Source of the DNA: Pleodorina starrii
Taxonomy: Eukaryota; Chlorophyta; Chlorophyceae; Chlamydomonadales; Volvocaceae
Length of the DNA stretch: 64,000 nucleotides
Reading direction: 5' to 3'
NCBI GenBank assembly: GCA_030267565.1
Contig: BRXU01000002.1
Coordinates: 7,321,501 to 7,385,500, forward strand
Shown: one piece after another, positions 1 to 11,400 of the stretch
Layout of the letters: each line of letters begins with the position of its first letter
Numbering within the stretch: position 1 is the stretch's first letter
The notes under the pieces: generated by a model
Seen by the model: the letters and a program-made list of their open reading frames with translations, nothing else
Database searches by the model: none
What the model was told of the DNA's origin: nothing
Position numbers and translations under genes: made by a program

Positions 1-1573
1 GCATCCTGGAGTCCATGGCAGCCCATGGGAACAATCTGCAACGGTGCAAGCAGCGGGTGGGTGGGCTGGTGGGCCGCGTGGGTCGATTTGCTGCCGCGGA
101 TGCAGAGCTCTGCGACAGATGCGAACCCCAATACTCGTATAAATTCTTGGAATTTTGACTGAGCAGTTTTATTCCCATTTCGAGTCGATAAGGTTGGATA
201 AGATCTAGTGGTCTTAGCAAACCATACAGCCCAGAAAAAGAAGCCCGAAGCCCTCTCGGCCCCAAGTGCCCGACCCCGGCTGGCGCAGGGCTTCGCAGCC
301 GAGCCTGTCTGGGGGAGGCGCGGATGGCGCATCATGCGCGCCAATACCCTTCCGTGCCTCGCCTCTGGTCCGTGCTGCATAGCAGTAGCACATATGAGGC
401 GCTGCTCGGGCCCCGCTGGGATATCCGCCCGTTGGGGAAAGGCCGCTGCACAAGCTCCCCTGCTGCAAGGCTGCAAGGGGCGCACGCCTGCGTGACTTTG
501 GAAGTTTGTGTGTGCGCGTGCAGCCTGCATGCAGGTGCCCTGCTGCTGGGTTCACGTAAACCACGCCGTCATCTTCATGCTCTGTCCCATCCTTCTCATC
601 CACTGCACGGCCCGCTGTGTCACTGGCGCGACTCATCCGAGGATTGGAAGGCCCCCGCATTACGGTATTAGCAAGAAGCACGCTGCCCCATCGTACTGGT
701 CCAACCGGGGTATCTTCGCCTGGAGGCGCTGGCCGATAGATATGGATGTGGTGCTGAAGTCTAGATGGGGGCTCTGTGCGTGCATTCGGGCGTATCTGCC
801 GCTTGGGGGGGAGGTAAGGGACCCAGGTAACCCAGGTCGGAAGCCGTCACACTGGTTGTGCCGACCCGCTCCTCCTGGTGCCTTGGCAGGCGCCGCTTCA
901 TGCGCAAGCCTGTGATTTGTGGGGGACCTTGCATGTTTCGTGCCCTACTCCAGGGCAGCTGCAGGAGCAAATGCGCGGGTGGTAGGTCGAGGTTGTATGA
1001 GACACATCTTGACCGACGTGGCCCGTGCAGCATGCACCAGTCCTTGCAATTAGGTTGGGCCACAGTGGATATCGTCGATACCGGCAGATGGCAGCTGTGC
1101 GCTAAGGCGATGCACTTTGGACCGTGCGCCTCGCGAATGTCAGCCGGGGCCTGGCCAACAGCCAACAGATATCACATTTGTTCGTTGCGCTTTCGCAACT
1201 CACTCCGCTTGGCCGGCCGTGCACATATCGGTATGCAATCTTTTACGAGTGATGGTAGGCATTATTGTTTCGCCTAGTTGAAAGTGAGACCAGCTTAGAA
1301 CCATGACTCCATCAGGGCATGAGCGGCCCGTTGGAACATTTGTAGACCCAACTTGGCGCAACTAAAAGAGACAGACAGGGACATTAAGCCGCTTTTGTCT
1401 CGTAAGGTGAAACGGGGAGCCTGCTGGCGGACGAACGCTGCCCACCGGGCTTGCAACCGACAACCTCCTAGCCTGTTCCCGTGCGAACTCCGAAGTGCGT
1501 TCTTCCCTCGCATGTCCCCCAAGGCAGAGTGTTTTCCAAGTTTTTCTCGACTGCAAACTTTGACAGTGCCTTC
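1..1573. other. Unassigned 5' flank of the cyclase locus
   Basis: No reading frame here resembles a known protein. Base composition is more balanced than in the rest of the window, without the long C or G tracts that fill the introns to the right. It may hold the promoter and 5' untranslated region of the cyclase, or the end of a neighbouring gene beyond the left edge. I see no tandem repeat, hairpin or convincing TATA box that would decide this. Confidence 0.4.
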
Positions 1574-1776
1574 ATGCTGCAGCTACAGCCCCAGCGGCGC
1601 GAAAACCTGGGCGCTGCCTATAAGACCCATGTCTTATGTCTAATTGCTGGCAACTATCTGCTGCTGCGGCCGCTTTGGCTGATGCTCCTAGCCGCAAGCT
1701 TATTTGGTTTAAGCGTAAGCGTTACCATCGACAAGTTAAATTCCTGCTCGGCGGATTTGGCGCTTAAAGTGGACAG
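1574..1776 (+). other. Tentative first exon of the cyclase (signal/anchor peptide)
   Basis: From the ATG at 1574 an open frame runs to a GTGAGA donor at 1777. It encodes a strongly hydrophobic stretch (RPLWLMLLAASLFGLSVSV) suited to a signal peptide or signal anchor ahead of the secreted domain. It ends in phase 2, which is exactly what the next certain exon (3562, after a CAG acceptor) requires, and with it the full model closes in frame. Against it, the codons are less GC-rich than in the other exons, and the intron would be 1785 nt. The true start may lie elsewhere. Confidence 0.4.
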
Positions 1777-4700
1777 GTGAGAATTGGGGAGTGCGTTTTC
1801 GAGGAAACGTGCAAGTATAGAGGACAAGGGGTTGGTTTCGGCTTCCTTGAAGCCGGAAAAAGGGCGGGGCCCCGTTCAATCCGTACGGTTTAAGTTGAGT
1901 GCTAGGGCGGCGAGGGCGTGAAGTGTGAGAGTGTCGACATTCCTGCTGATATCCGAAATGCCTGCGGCTTCAGCAATCCGCCCCATGTATAGCATCGCGC
2001 TCCGTCTCGGCACTGTGCAACTCTTCCCGCGAGCGCATTGCTTGGCTTAAGTAGCTTGACAGTAGACATACATGGAGCGTATCATTCACATATCGCGCAG
2101 GCTGACTTGCAAATAGAAGGACAGCGGAACTGTTTGCGAGGGTCGCGACGACGTGCACTTGCCGCCGACGAGAGTGCACAGGCTTCACTACCAAGGTATC
2201 CGCCGTATCGTAGAGCAGGCTTCACAACTTTAACATTAGGACAGGGACTGTAGAAGTCCCCTAGGTTGCCGACTGCACTTGTTGGGCGGCCCGCAGAAGA
2301 CCGCCGCGTCGTGCGTCGGGTGCAATTTGCCGCTTGGCGTCCGACAACCAGCAGTTCGCCCCTAATGGTTTGTCCCATGCAACCTTTGTTGTTATAGTAA
2401 TATGCGTCAAGTCGGTCGGACCGGCAAGCAGAGCTGCTGTGGTGTGTTCGCGGGAAGAATGTTCGCAATGCAAACTTAGTTGGTCGCCGAAACGAAGATT
2501 CATTTCACGCCGTCATGTCAGAAATCCACTTTGAGGAACTATGAATCTTCTGGAATTAATTATAGGCCGAGAGGCCTTGGTTTGACCTCGGCCTCGGTCC
2601 ATGGAGACTGCCAAACTGGTTTTTACTCATGCGATGTTGGGTTTCTATAATAAATTTACCGTGCAATAAAGAATGTAATTTTTTACTTGTGCAGCCTTTC
2701 CGTTGGCCGAGATTCTGCACTTTGGTTAGGACACCACAGTCCACAGTCCACACGGACATGGGCAATCCTACAGGGCGGGGCCCCCCCGGGCGCTTCGCGC
2801 TGGGGCCCCGCCCAAAAAACTGGGCAGCTGAGCCGCAGGTCGGTATCGGAGCCCGGGAGAATCCATGCCATCCACTGCCTTCCCTTTGCCCCAAAGCGGA
2901 TCAACGCCACGTTCGGCGTCACCAAAACGTCAAAGCATCGTCCTTTTCCCGCTTTGGTGGCGACCGCACTGTCGGACCTGGAACCTGCTTGGGCACTGCG
3001 CCAGGCTGCGCCCTCCCACGGCCGCCGCCCCCCTTCGCGAGCTCATCCAGCTTCACAACGCGCAAACGAGCACGACTCTACTCCCACCCCCTCTCATCCC
3101 GCACTGAGCAGCGCCCCCGCCGCATGGGTTTGGGGAAGGGCCCTCCCACGAGCCTTAAGCCACAACCCTAAAAGAACTTCCGTACTCCATAGTCGCCGGT
3201 CGGGCCTGCCTCTCGTGGCGCTGACCTCATGGTCGCAGATGGTGCTGACTGCAGCGCTCTGGTCTTACGGCCCGGGGTTCCGGGCCCTGTGTACGGCAGG
3301 CCCGAGGGGTACGGATGCACAGTGGAGCTTCGGCCTGCCCGCTCCGTGCCGCAAAACACACTCGGCCCCCTTGCAGCACATCATTGCTTCCTTGACCATC
3401 CCCGCCAACTGGCCCGGCCCGGAGCCCCCTTTTCATATTACCATTTACCAAGCGAGCTAACCTACCCTCTCCCCGGCCCCTCCTTCCCGCCTCCTGCAAA
3501 CCACTGTACGACATTGTACGACACGGTACGACATGGGTACGCGCTTACCCTGCCCCGGCAGCCTGTACAGCTCTCCCAACCGGAGCAGCGATGCGGCGGT
3601 TCGTCAGAGCCTGGTGGTGGCGGCCGCCTCCAACTTCACCACCGGCTGTCTGGGGCTGCAGGTCGACACCGGCCGGGTGAGGAGCTGGGGGGGGGGGCCG
3701 GGGACGGGGACGGGGGCGGACCGCCAAGGAGCAGCACAGAGGCTCGGTCTGCTCGCACGAATGCTGATGTGGAGTGAAGCGGAGCGGTGCGGAGCAGTTT
3801 GTTCGGGTTTCTTCGATTGCTGACGTAAAGCGCAGCGCAGCGCAACAGTGTTGGCATGACGATTTGGGGAGTGCTATTTTATGGCCAACTGCTGGCAACT
3901 AACAACTGAATCATCGTACGCAACCGCTCCGCCAGGCCGTACGCATCATGGTGCCCAACACCGGTCTGCAGGCGGTGCTGCAGCGCCACGCGGTGGCGTT
4001 CGAGGCGGAGACGGGCATACGGGTACGGCGGGATGCAGGCTGTCGTACGATCTCAGCGGGCTTTGGCGGTTGATTGCCGTACGCGCGCGCTGTGCCCACG
4101 TGCCTGTTGCGTCGACGGCGGCGGCGGCGGTTGGGGCCTCCGCGGATTGCAGCCTTCGCGGGTCGTTGGGAAGATACGATGTCTTGACGCCCGAGTACGG
4201 CAAGGCCACGATACAATCTTTGCTCTGATCGTTTCGCTCTGATGGCGCATCGTTGTTCTTTGCATCCCACCCACCCACCCACCCACCCACCCACCCACCC
4301 ACCCACCCACCCACCCACCCACCCACCCACCCACCCACCCACCCACCCACCCACCCACCCACCCACCCACCCACCCACCCACCCACCCACCCACCCACCC
4401 ACCCACCCACCCACCCACCCACCCACCCACCTACCCACCCACCTACCCACCCACCCACCCACCCACCCACCCACCCACCCACCCACCTACCCACCCACCT
4501 ACCCACCCACCTACCCACCCACCCACCCACCCACCCACCCACCCACCTACCCACCCACCCACCCACCCACCTACCCACCCACCCACCTACCCACCCACCC
4601 ACCCACCCACCCACCCACCCACCCACCCACCCACCCACCCACCCACCCACCCACCCACCCACCCACCCACCCACCCACCCACCCCGATACGCCCGGCACA

Positions 4701-7700
4701 CCGCCTGAAGACTACCGCAGCAGCAGCTGCAAGCGCCGAGCCCTCGCTCCAGCTCCCGCGCTTCACCGCCCTCACCCTCCCTCCCTCCTTGCCGGCGTCC
4801 CTCCGCTGTGGTATTTAAGGGTTTTCTTATCCCTCCCTCCTCTCTCTCCCTCCTCGCCCCGGGCCGTTCTTATTTCCCTCCTCTCCCCCCTCACCCCCCA
4901 CTCCCCCCTCTCCCCCCTCTCCGGCACAGGTGGTCCTAAACCCCGTCACATTCTACGAGGTGGGTTAGCCGCCGGTTCATGTGGGCGGGGGTGTGGATGT
5001 GGGTGTGGACGGGGGTGTGGATGTGGATGTGGGTGTGGTGGATGTGGGCGTGGATGTGGATGTGGATGGGCGTGGATGTGGATGTGGATGTGGATGTGGA
5101 TGGGCGTGGATGTGGGGGTGGATGTGGGTGTGGATGTGGGTGTGGATGTGGATGGTGCGGCTGGGAGTTGGGTATCGTGGCCCGTACGGTATGCATGTGG
5201 TCCATGTGCGCCCCTGGGAGCGGTTGGTGGTTGGCGGGTGTTGTACGGCTGTAGTTGTGGGTCGTGTCGTGCAGGGCCCGGCGGACCGCACCGACTGTGG
5301 GGAGTGGGCGCACCCCGCACCCCCCGTCAATCTCTCATTCTCTCTCTCCCATAACACATAACCGGTATCGCGTCTCACTTTCAACGCCCTGAAGCCCGCC
5401 CCTTAAGTGGAGCTACCCGCCGCTAAAGCTTTGGCCGCGCTGTGCTGTGCTGCGCTGCGCTGGTGCTGGTGCTGGCCCTGTGCTGTGCTGTGCTGTGCTG
5501 GTGCTGTGCTGGTGCTGTGCTGTGCTGTGCTGGTGCTGTGCTGGTGCTGTGCTGGTGCTGTGCTGGTGCTGTGCTGGTGCTGTGCTGGTGCTGTGCTGGT
5601 GCTGTGCTGGTGCTGTGCTGTGCTGTGCTGGTGCTGTGCTGGTGCTGTGCTGGTGCTGGCCCTGTGCTGTGCTGGTGCTGTGCTGGTGCTGTGCTGGTGC
5701 TGTGCTGTGCTGTGCTGGTGCTGTGCTGGTGCTGTGCTGGTGCTGGCCCTGTGCTGTGCTGTGCTGTGCTGTGCTGGTGCTGTGCTGGTGCTGTGCTGTG
5801 CTGTGCTGGTGCTGTGCTGGTGCTGTGCTGGTGCTGTGCTGGTGCTGTGCTGGTGCTGTGCTGGTGCTGTGCTGGTGCTGTGCTGTGCTGTGCTGGTGCT
5901 GTGCTGGTGCTGTGCTGGTGCTGGCCCTGTGCTGTGCTGGTGCTGTGCTGGTGCTGTGCTGGTGCTGTGCTGTGCTGTGCTGGTGCTGTGCTGGTGCTGT
6001 GCTGGTGCTGGCCCTGTGCTGTGCTGTGCTGGTGCTGTGCTGGTGCTGTGCTGGTGCTGTGCTGTGTGTCGGGCGCAGGTGGGCAAGGAGATCAAGGCGG
6101 AGCTCACCGCGGGCCTCAGCGACTTTTCAGACGGCTGGGTCATAGACCCCAGCATCACCGGTGGGTGGGTGGGTGGGTGGGTGGGTGGGTGGGTGGGTGG
6201 GTGGGTGGGTGGGTGGGTGGGTGGGTGGGTGGGTGGGTGGGTGGGTGGGTGGGTGCAGGGTGGGTGAATATACACTACGTGCAAAAACACATTTAATTAC
6301 ACCCCAACCCGATCATGGTGCCCTCTGCCCATCGCTTCTGGGCATCAGGCACGCCGGACCCCAGGTTCTCACATTCGTCACTAGGGCTGCACAGGCCTAG
6401 CATGCCAGCCTTCGCAAACGTAGCAACATAGAGAAATGTAGCCCCGAACCATGTGGTGGGAAAACCGTTTTCACCACTTCTGACAAAAGTGTGAGGCAAT
6501 GACCCCTCATGACACCGACTCACGGTTCGCTGCAGTGATACCTCATACCGCCATGTCACCGTGGCATAGTCATACCAGCTATGCGCCGGGTACATAGCAG
6601 GGACGTCGAGCCGTGATTCAATGTCTAGCCGGGAGGACCTGTCTGCGTACGCCGGGGCAGTTGCTCTGCGCAAGCCTCCCGAAAGGAAGCAGCGTGTGTG
6701 ACAGGGCTTATCTCGTTCAGAAAGGTGGCGTTCCGGGAGCGGGCCTGCGCATCCCAACAGAGTCGTACTACTCTCAACGTATGCCCGAGGACGTGGGCAG
6801 GGACCGCGCGACTGATTTTATAGCAAGGCAATCTTAACTGGTACCCATGGAACCTAGCCCCACAACAACGTGTGGCCATGTGGGACTCCGAGCTCACCTA
6901 ATCCGCCAAATTTGCCAGAGCTGGAACCAAATGTACTTTCATAATGCTTAGGTGATACGCTATCATAATACGCAAAAACACGGCGTAAAGCCTGGGTCGT
7001 GGTACATTGCCGGTATCCGGCATGGTGGGCCGTACCGCATTGCACCGTTTAGTTTTTGCACGTAGTGATATACACGAGGGGGGCCCCGAGGTTTGGTGGG
7101 GGCTGGTGGGGGAAGATTATATCCGTCTTGAGGGGGCGAGCTGGCAGAGGCTGGCGGACGTAGTGGATAGTGGAAGCGCAAAGGGAGAAGGGCCAATCGA
7201 TATACGGGTGAGTAGAAGGACCGTGGCGACGGTGGGCTTTTAGGGTGGGTGGGGAAGGGGGGAGTGAGAGGGGGGCAGGGCCCGGGAAGGCCTCGGAACG
7301 TGGGGGGGCGGGGCCCTTACCCCTCAGGCCGGGGTTGGTCTGGTGGGTGTTTGGTGGGGTTTGGTCGGGTGGGCGGGCCGGGACGGGCGGGGCTGGAAGG
7401 CTGGGGGTTTTGAGAGAGAGAGAGAGAGATTGTTACAGTTGTACGGTATGGCCCCATTCTCCTCTGGGCACCATCCGCACCACAGAACCTTCCAGACGAT
7501 CCTCATTGGACAACTGGGATAGCTCTGCCTTCTAGGGCGGACCTCATCCATTCACCCAATCTACCACCGAGACAGAGGGTTCAGCGATCGCCACCACTCA
7601 AACGTGTGAATCCTGGCCAATCAACTCGGCCACCAACTCCACTCATAGCAGCTAGCCATAATCTCACACCCAGCGGTAGCCGGGGGTCTCCACAGGGATC

Positions 7701-8445
7701 GAACCTGTGACCTCGATTGTCCTAAGACCATGAGGTGTCACTAGACTAGACTAGGGTTTGGTGTATTATCAGCCCGTGGGCCGGGCGGGGTGAGTCAGAC
7801 AGCCGGGGGCGTGGTGAAGGCAGGGCGAAGGCGACCCTGGCATATTGTCCATGTGTGTGTCTTTTTGGGGGGGGGTGTCGGTGATGGTTGTGGGGGGCAG
7901 GGTTGTGATACGGTAACTGAAAGCAAGCCCTCGTGCCGTGTTGATGAAATTAGAGGAGGGCTTGCGGCTGGTTGTCGGGGCTGTGCTGGTTCCGGTAGAT
8001 GGGTGGAAGGAGACCGCCTCTCCTGGGGTCGTGAGTCGTGAGGCCGCTTGCTCCAGCAGCAGCAGCACAAGGCCCACCCCGCTTTGGCAGGGGCGGGGGA
8101 GGGTGGGCACATGGGCATGACCTGCGACCTTGTTTGACTGCGGCCTTGTTTGACTGCTACCTGCTACATGCGTGCTGCTGCTCCTGCTGCTTGTGCGGAT
8201 GCTGCTGCTGCTGCTGATTCCGAATAGCCGATGCTGCTCTGTTGTTGTTGTTGTCGTTGCCGTCGGTGATGTAACGTCGGTGGTGCTGCTGCCGGTGTTG
8301 TTGCTGGAATCGGAGGGCTGCGTTTGCTGGATTGCTGATGCGGATGCGGATGCGGATGCGTATGCGTATGCGGATGCTGCTCTGTTGTTTTGTTGTTGCC
8401 GACGGTGGTGATGCTGAGGCTGCCTGGTGCCGCTGTCCCCGGGTG

Positions 8446-8476
<31 letters not shown>

Positions 8477-11400
8477 TGTGTGTGTGTGTAACTGTTACAT
8501 ATCTGCCGGGCCGACACTGGCCGGGGGCGCTAACCCGCCCCCATACGGGAGACCGCCGAAGCACTCCTCTGTTGAGGAGGGGCGTACCACCTTGTCCGCT
8601 CACTGCACCGGGAAGTGCTAACCGCTGCGCCGTAATCGTCACAGGACAGCGTCCACCTGATTGTCCACATGCCAGCTAAGCTAGCCCCAGGCGCCTACTG
8701 TCCTCAGTCCACCGAACGCATGCTCTACAGCTGCGTAATCTACCAGGGCACTCACACCGGTGCCATTGCCACCTCCTATATGTGTGTGTGTGTTTGCGCA
8801 GGTGAGGTGGCGGGACTAAACGGCTTCAAGACGTTGGACGAGTACATCCCGGAGGTACGGTCCGTCGTACATTTGTACTGCACGCTCGGATACGGTACGG
8901 CATCGTGCCGCGCTGTCCTTCCGCTGTGGTCGTGCTCGCCCCTGCGCGCACACGCTTGTCGTCTGGGTTCTGTTGGGGTGGTGGTGGGGGGGTAAAAAGA
9001 AGATACCGCAGCGGAGACGGAGACGGGGTTAGCGAACGGGGGGGGAAGGGGGGTTATCTGGGTGAGATGAGGGTGGGGGCAGCGTTGGGATAAAAGAACC
9101 GACGTTCGCTGCGTGGCGGGGGGAGAGGGGATAGGGGGGAGGGGAGGGGGGTGGGTTGGGGAGGGGTGTGTGCTGGAGCCGGGGTTTGGGGAGAGTGGGG
9201 GAGGGTGGGGGATGGGACGACGCTTCAAGCCTGACGGCTGACGGCTGCCGCGAATGTGATGATGTGGCGGGGGTGGTTGATGTGGCGGCGCTGCAGACAC
9301 ACACACCCAGGGTGGGATGACACCGATAGAGAAGCGGGCGGGGGCCTCTCTGAGCTCTGACGACCTTTCCGGCTTTCCGGCTTTCTGCCGATACAGCTGC
9401 ATGGGTTTCGTTTTGTGCAATTTCGGCTTACTTAGTAAAGGAAGCATCGGGATAGCACTGCTGCTGCTAATTCGATTAATTGCGATGTCTTGCGTGTGTG
9501 TGTTTGTGTGTATGTGTGTGCGTGTGTGTGTTTTTCTGTGGCCGGGTTTCTGTGGCCGGGTTGTGGCCCCCCTCCGCCACCCGCCAGGACGCGGCCCTGC
9601 AATGGAACGACATTTCGAGGTTCTTCCGTACGGCGTCTGCGGTGTACGACGGCAAGGTACGGTCAAGAGTGGGAGTGGCGTGCATGCCCCTGCTGCCGGT
9701 AAACGTCCTCTGGGTTTACCCTATTGCACCTGCTGCTGCGAACCACCTGCTGCTGCTGCCGTACTGCTGTACAAGGTACAACCCCCCCAGTTCTGTGGGG
9801 CTCGAGGTCCGACCCGCGTGGGGGGCCGCGGGCAGGGCAGTGCACAGCGTAGCTTTGTGTTTGCGACCCACGGGTCGGTGGGACCTCACGAGCCTGGCGA
9901 ACCCCCCTTTCCCTCTATCCCTCTTACCCTGACTCCCAAACCCCCAAACCCCCCAATGTCCCCCCCCATTCCCCCCCAAATGTCCCCCCCCAATGGGCTG
10001 CTGTCTCGTGTGTGTTTTGGAGGGCAAAGCCGCGACCGGGAGCGAGGTTGCAATGCAAGCGGCCCCAATCTGGCCCGTCCCAGGGAACCGGGCTCTCTTT
10101 TGGAGCGTGTGTGTGTGTGTGTGTGTGTGTGCAGGATCCATTTCCCCCTTTTCACCCCATCCAACCACCCAACCACCCTGTCATACACTACCCACCCCAC
10201 CTGTCATACTCTACCCACCCCACCACCCATACGCTGCGGTTTCGTCTTTACCATCCCTAACCCCCACACACACCCCTCCGGGGCCACCACATCGTTTACA
10301 CAAACACGTTGTCCCTGCCCTCCCTCCCTCCCCCCCCCCCTCTCCCTCCCCCCCTCCCTCCTTCCTCCCGCTCTGGTGGTGTGCCCAACCAACCGGTGAC
10401 ACGCCCGGGGGGGGGGGTTTGGGGGACAGGTGGTGGCGCTACCCTTGGACGGCGACCTGATGCTCATGTACTACAGGTACGACACGGCCGTACGATGCTT
10501 TATAAACGTACGGTACGGGCAGCGTGACACGCGCATTCCGCGGAGAGCCGACCCGCCCTGCCCCGCCCCGCCCTGCCGTTTCCTGCGGCGGCTGCTCCTG
10601 CCCCCTTCCACTTGCCGCCTGGCCAAAACTCCCACCCCAACCCCCCCCCCCGGCCCCCGGCCCCGCCGCACTCCCGTACCGGCCCCTGGTTTCCCAACGT
10701 GTCTGATACTCCGGCCCCCCACTCAGTTCCGGAGGTTCAGCGGCGGTAGCAGCTGGATCAACAACGTCCGCAGTCCACAACGTCCGCAGTCCACAACGTC
10801 CGCAGTCCACAACGTCCGCAGTCATTTTTATATAAAGGAGCATATCACTCCCTGACCACCACCACCACCACCACCATCAACGCGCGACCTCGGGATCGGC
10901 GCGCACACGCACACACACACACACATACCCGGCTCCCCCTTAACCCCCTTCACCTCCTTACCGCCCCCCCTGCAGACGAGACCTGTTCTTGCGCTACAAC
11001 CTCTCCGTACCCGTCACATGGGACGAGTTCGTACAGTTGGCCGAGCGCATGAACGGCACTGACACCGACGGCGACGGCGTGGGCGACCTGTACGGCACCT
11101 GCCTCGACCTGGCGCCCACCATCTGCAAGGCCAACTTCGTACTCATCGCCATGGCGGCGCCATACATCCAGTACGGCGGTACGGCACAGGGCGTGTTTTA
11201 CGATCCCGACACGATGTCGCCGCTGGTGGACAACGCCGCCATGGTGCGCGCCCTGGAGCTGTATGTACGACTGTTTGCCGTACAGCCGCAGAAACCCAGC
11301 TGTGCCGCCAGTAACGCCGCCTTCCGGAACCGGACCTGTTTGATGACCATTAACTGGGGTGGGGGGTGGGGGTGGGGGGTGGGGGTGGGGGGGTTGGGGG

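Noticed and set aside
4242..5354. Long open frames of HPPT, VGGW and similar repeats over the CCCA array
   Set aside because: They exist only because a 4-bp repeat has no stops. Flanking exon phases place the whole array in a cyclase intron.
4265..6255. CRISPR-like array
   Set aside because: The repeats are contiguous or vary only in unit length; there are no unique spacers and the genome is eukaryotic.
5403..6296. Cys/Ala/Val-rich and Gln/His-rich frames of about 280-295 aa on both strands
   Set aside because: Translations of the 11-bp minisatellite; no start context, homology or splice support.
7690..7757. Functional tRNA gene on the minus strand
   Set aside because: Box B is good, but no acceptor stem or anticodon arm can be folded; better explained as the head of a SINE.
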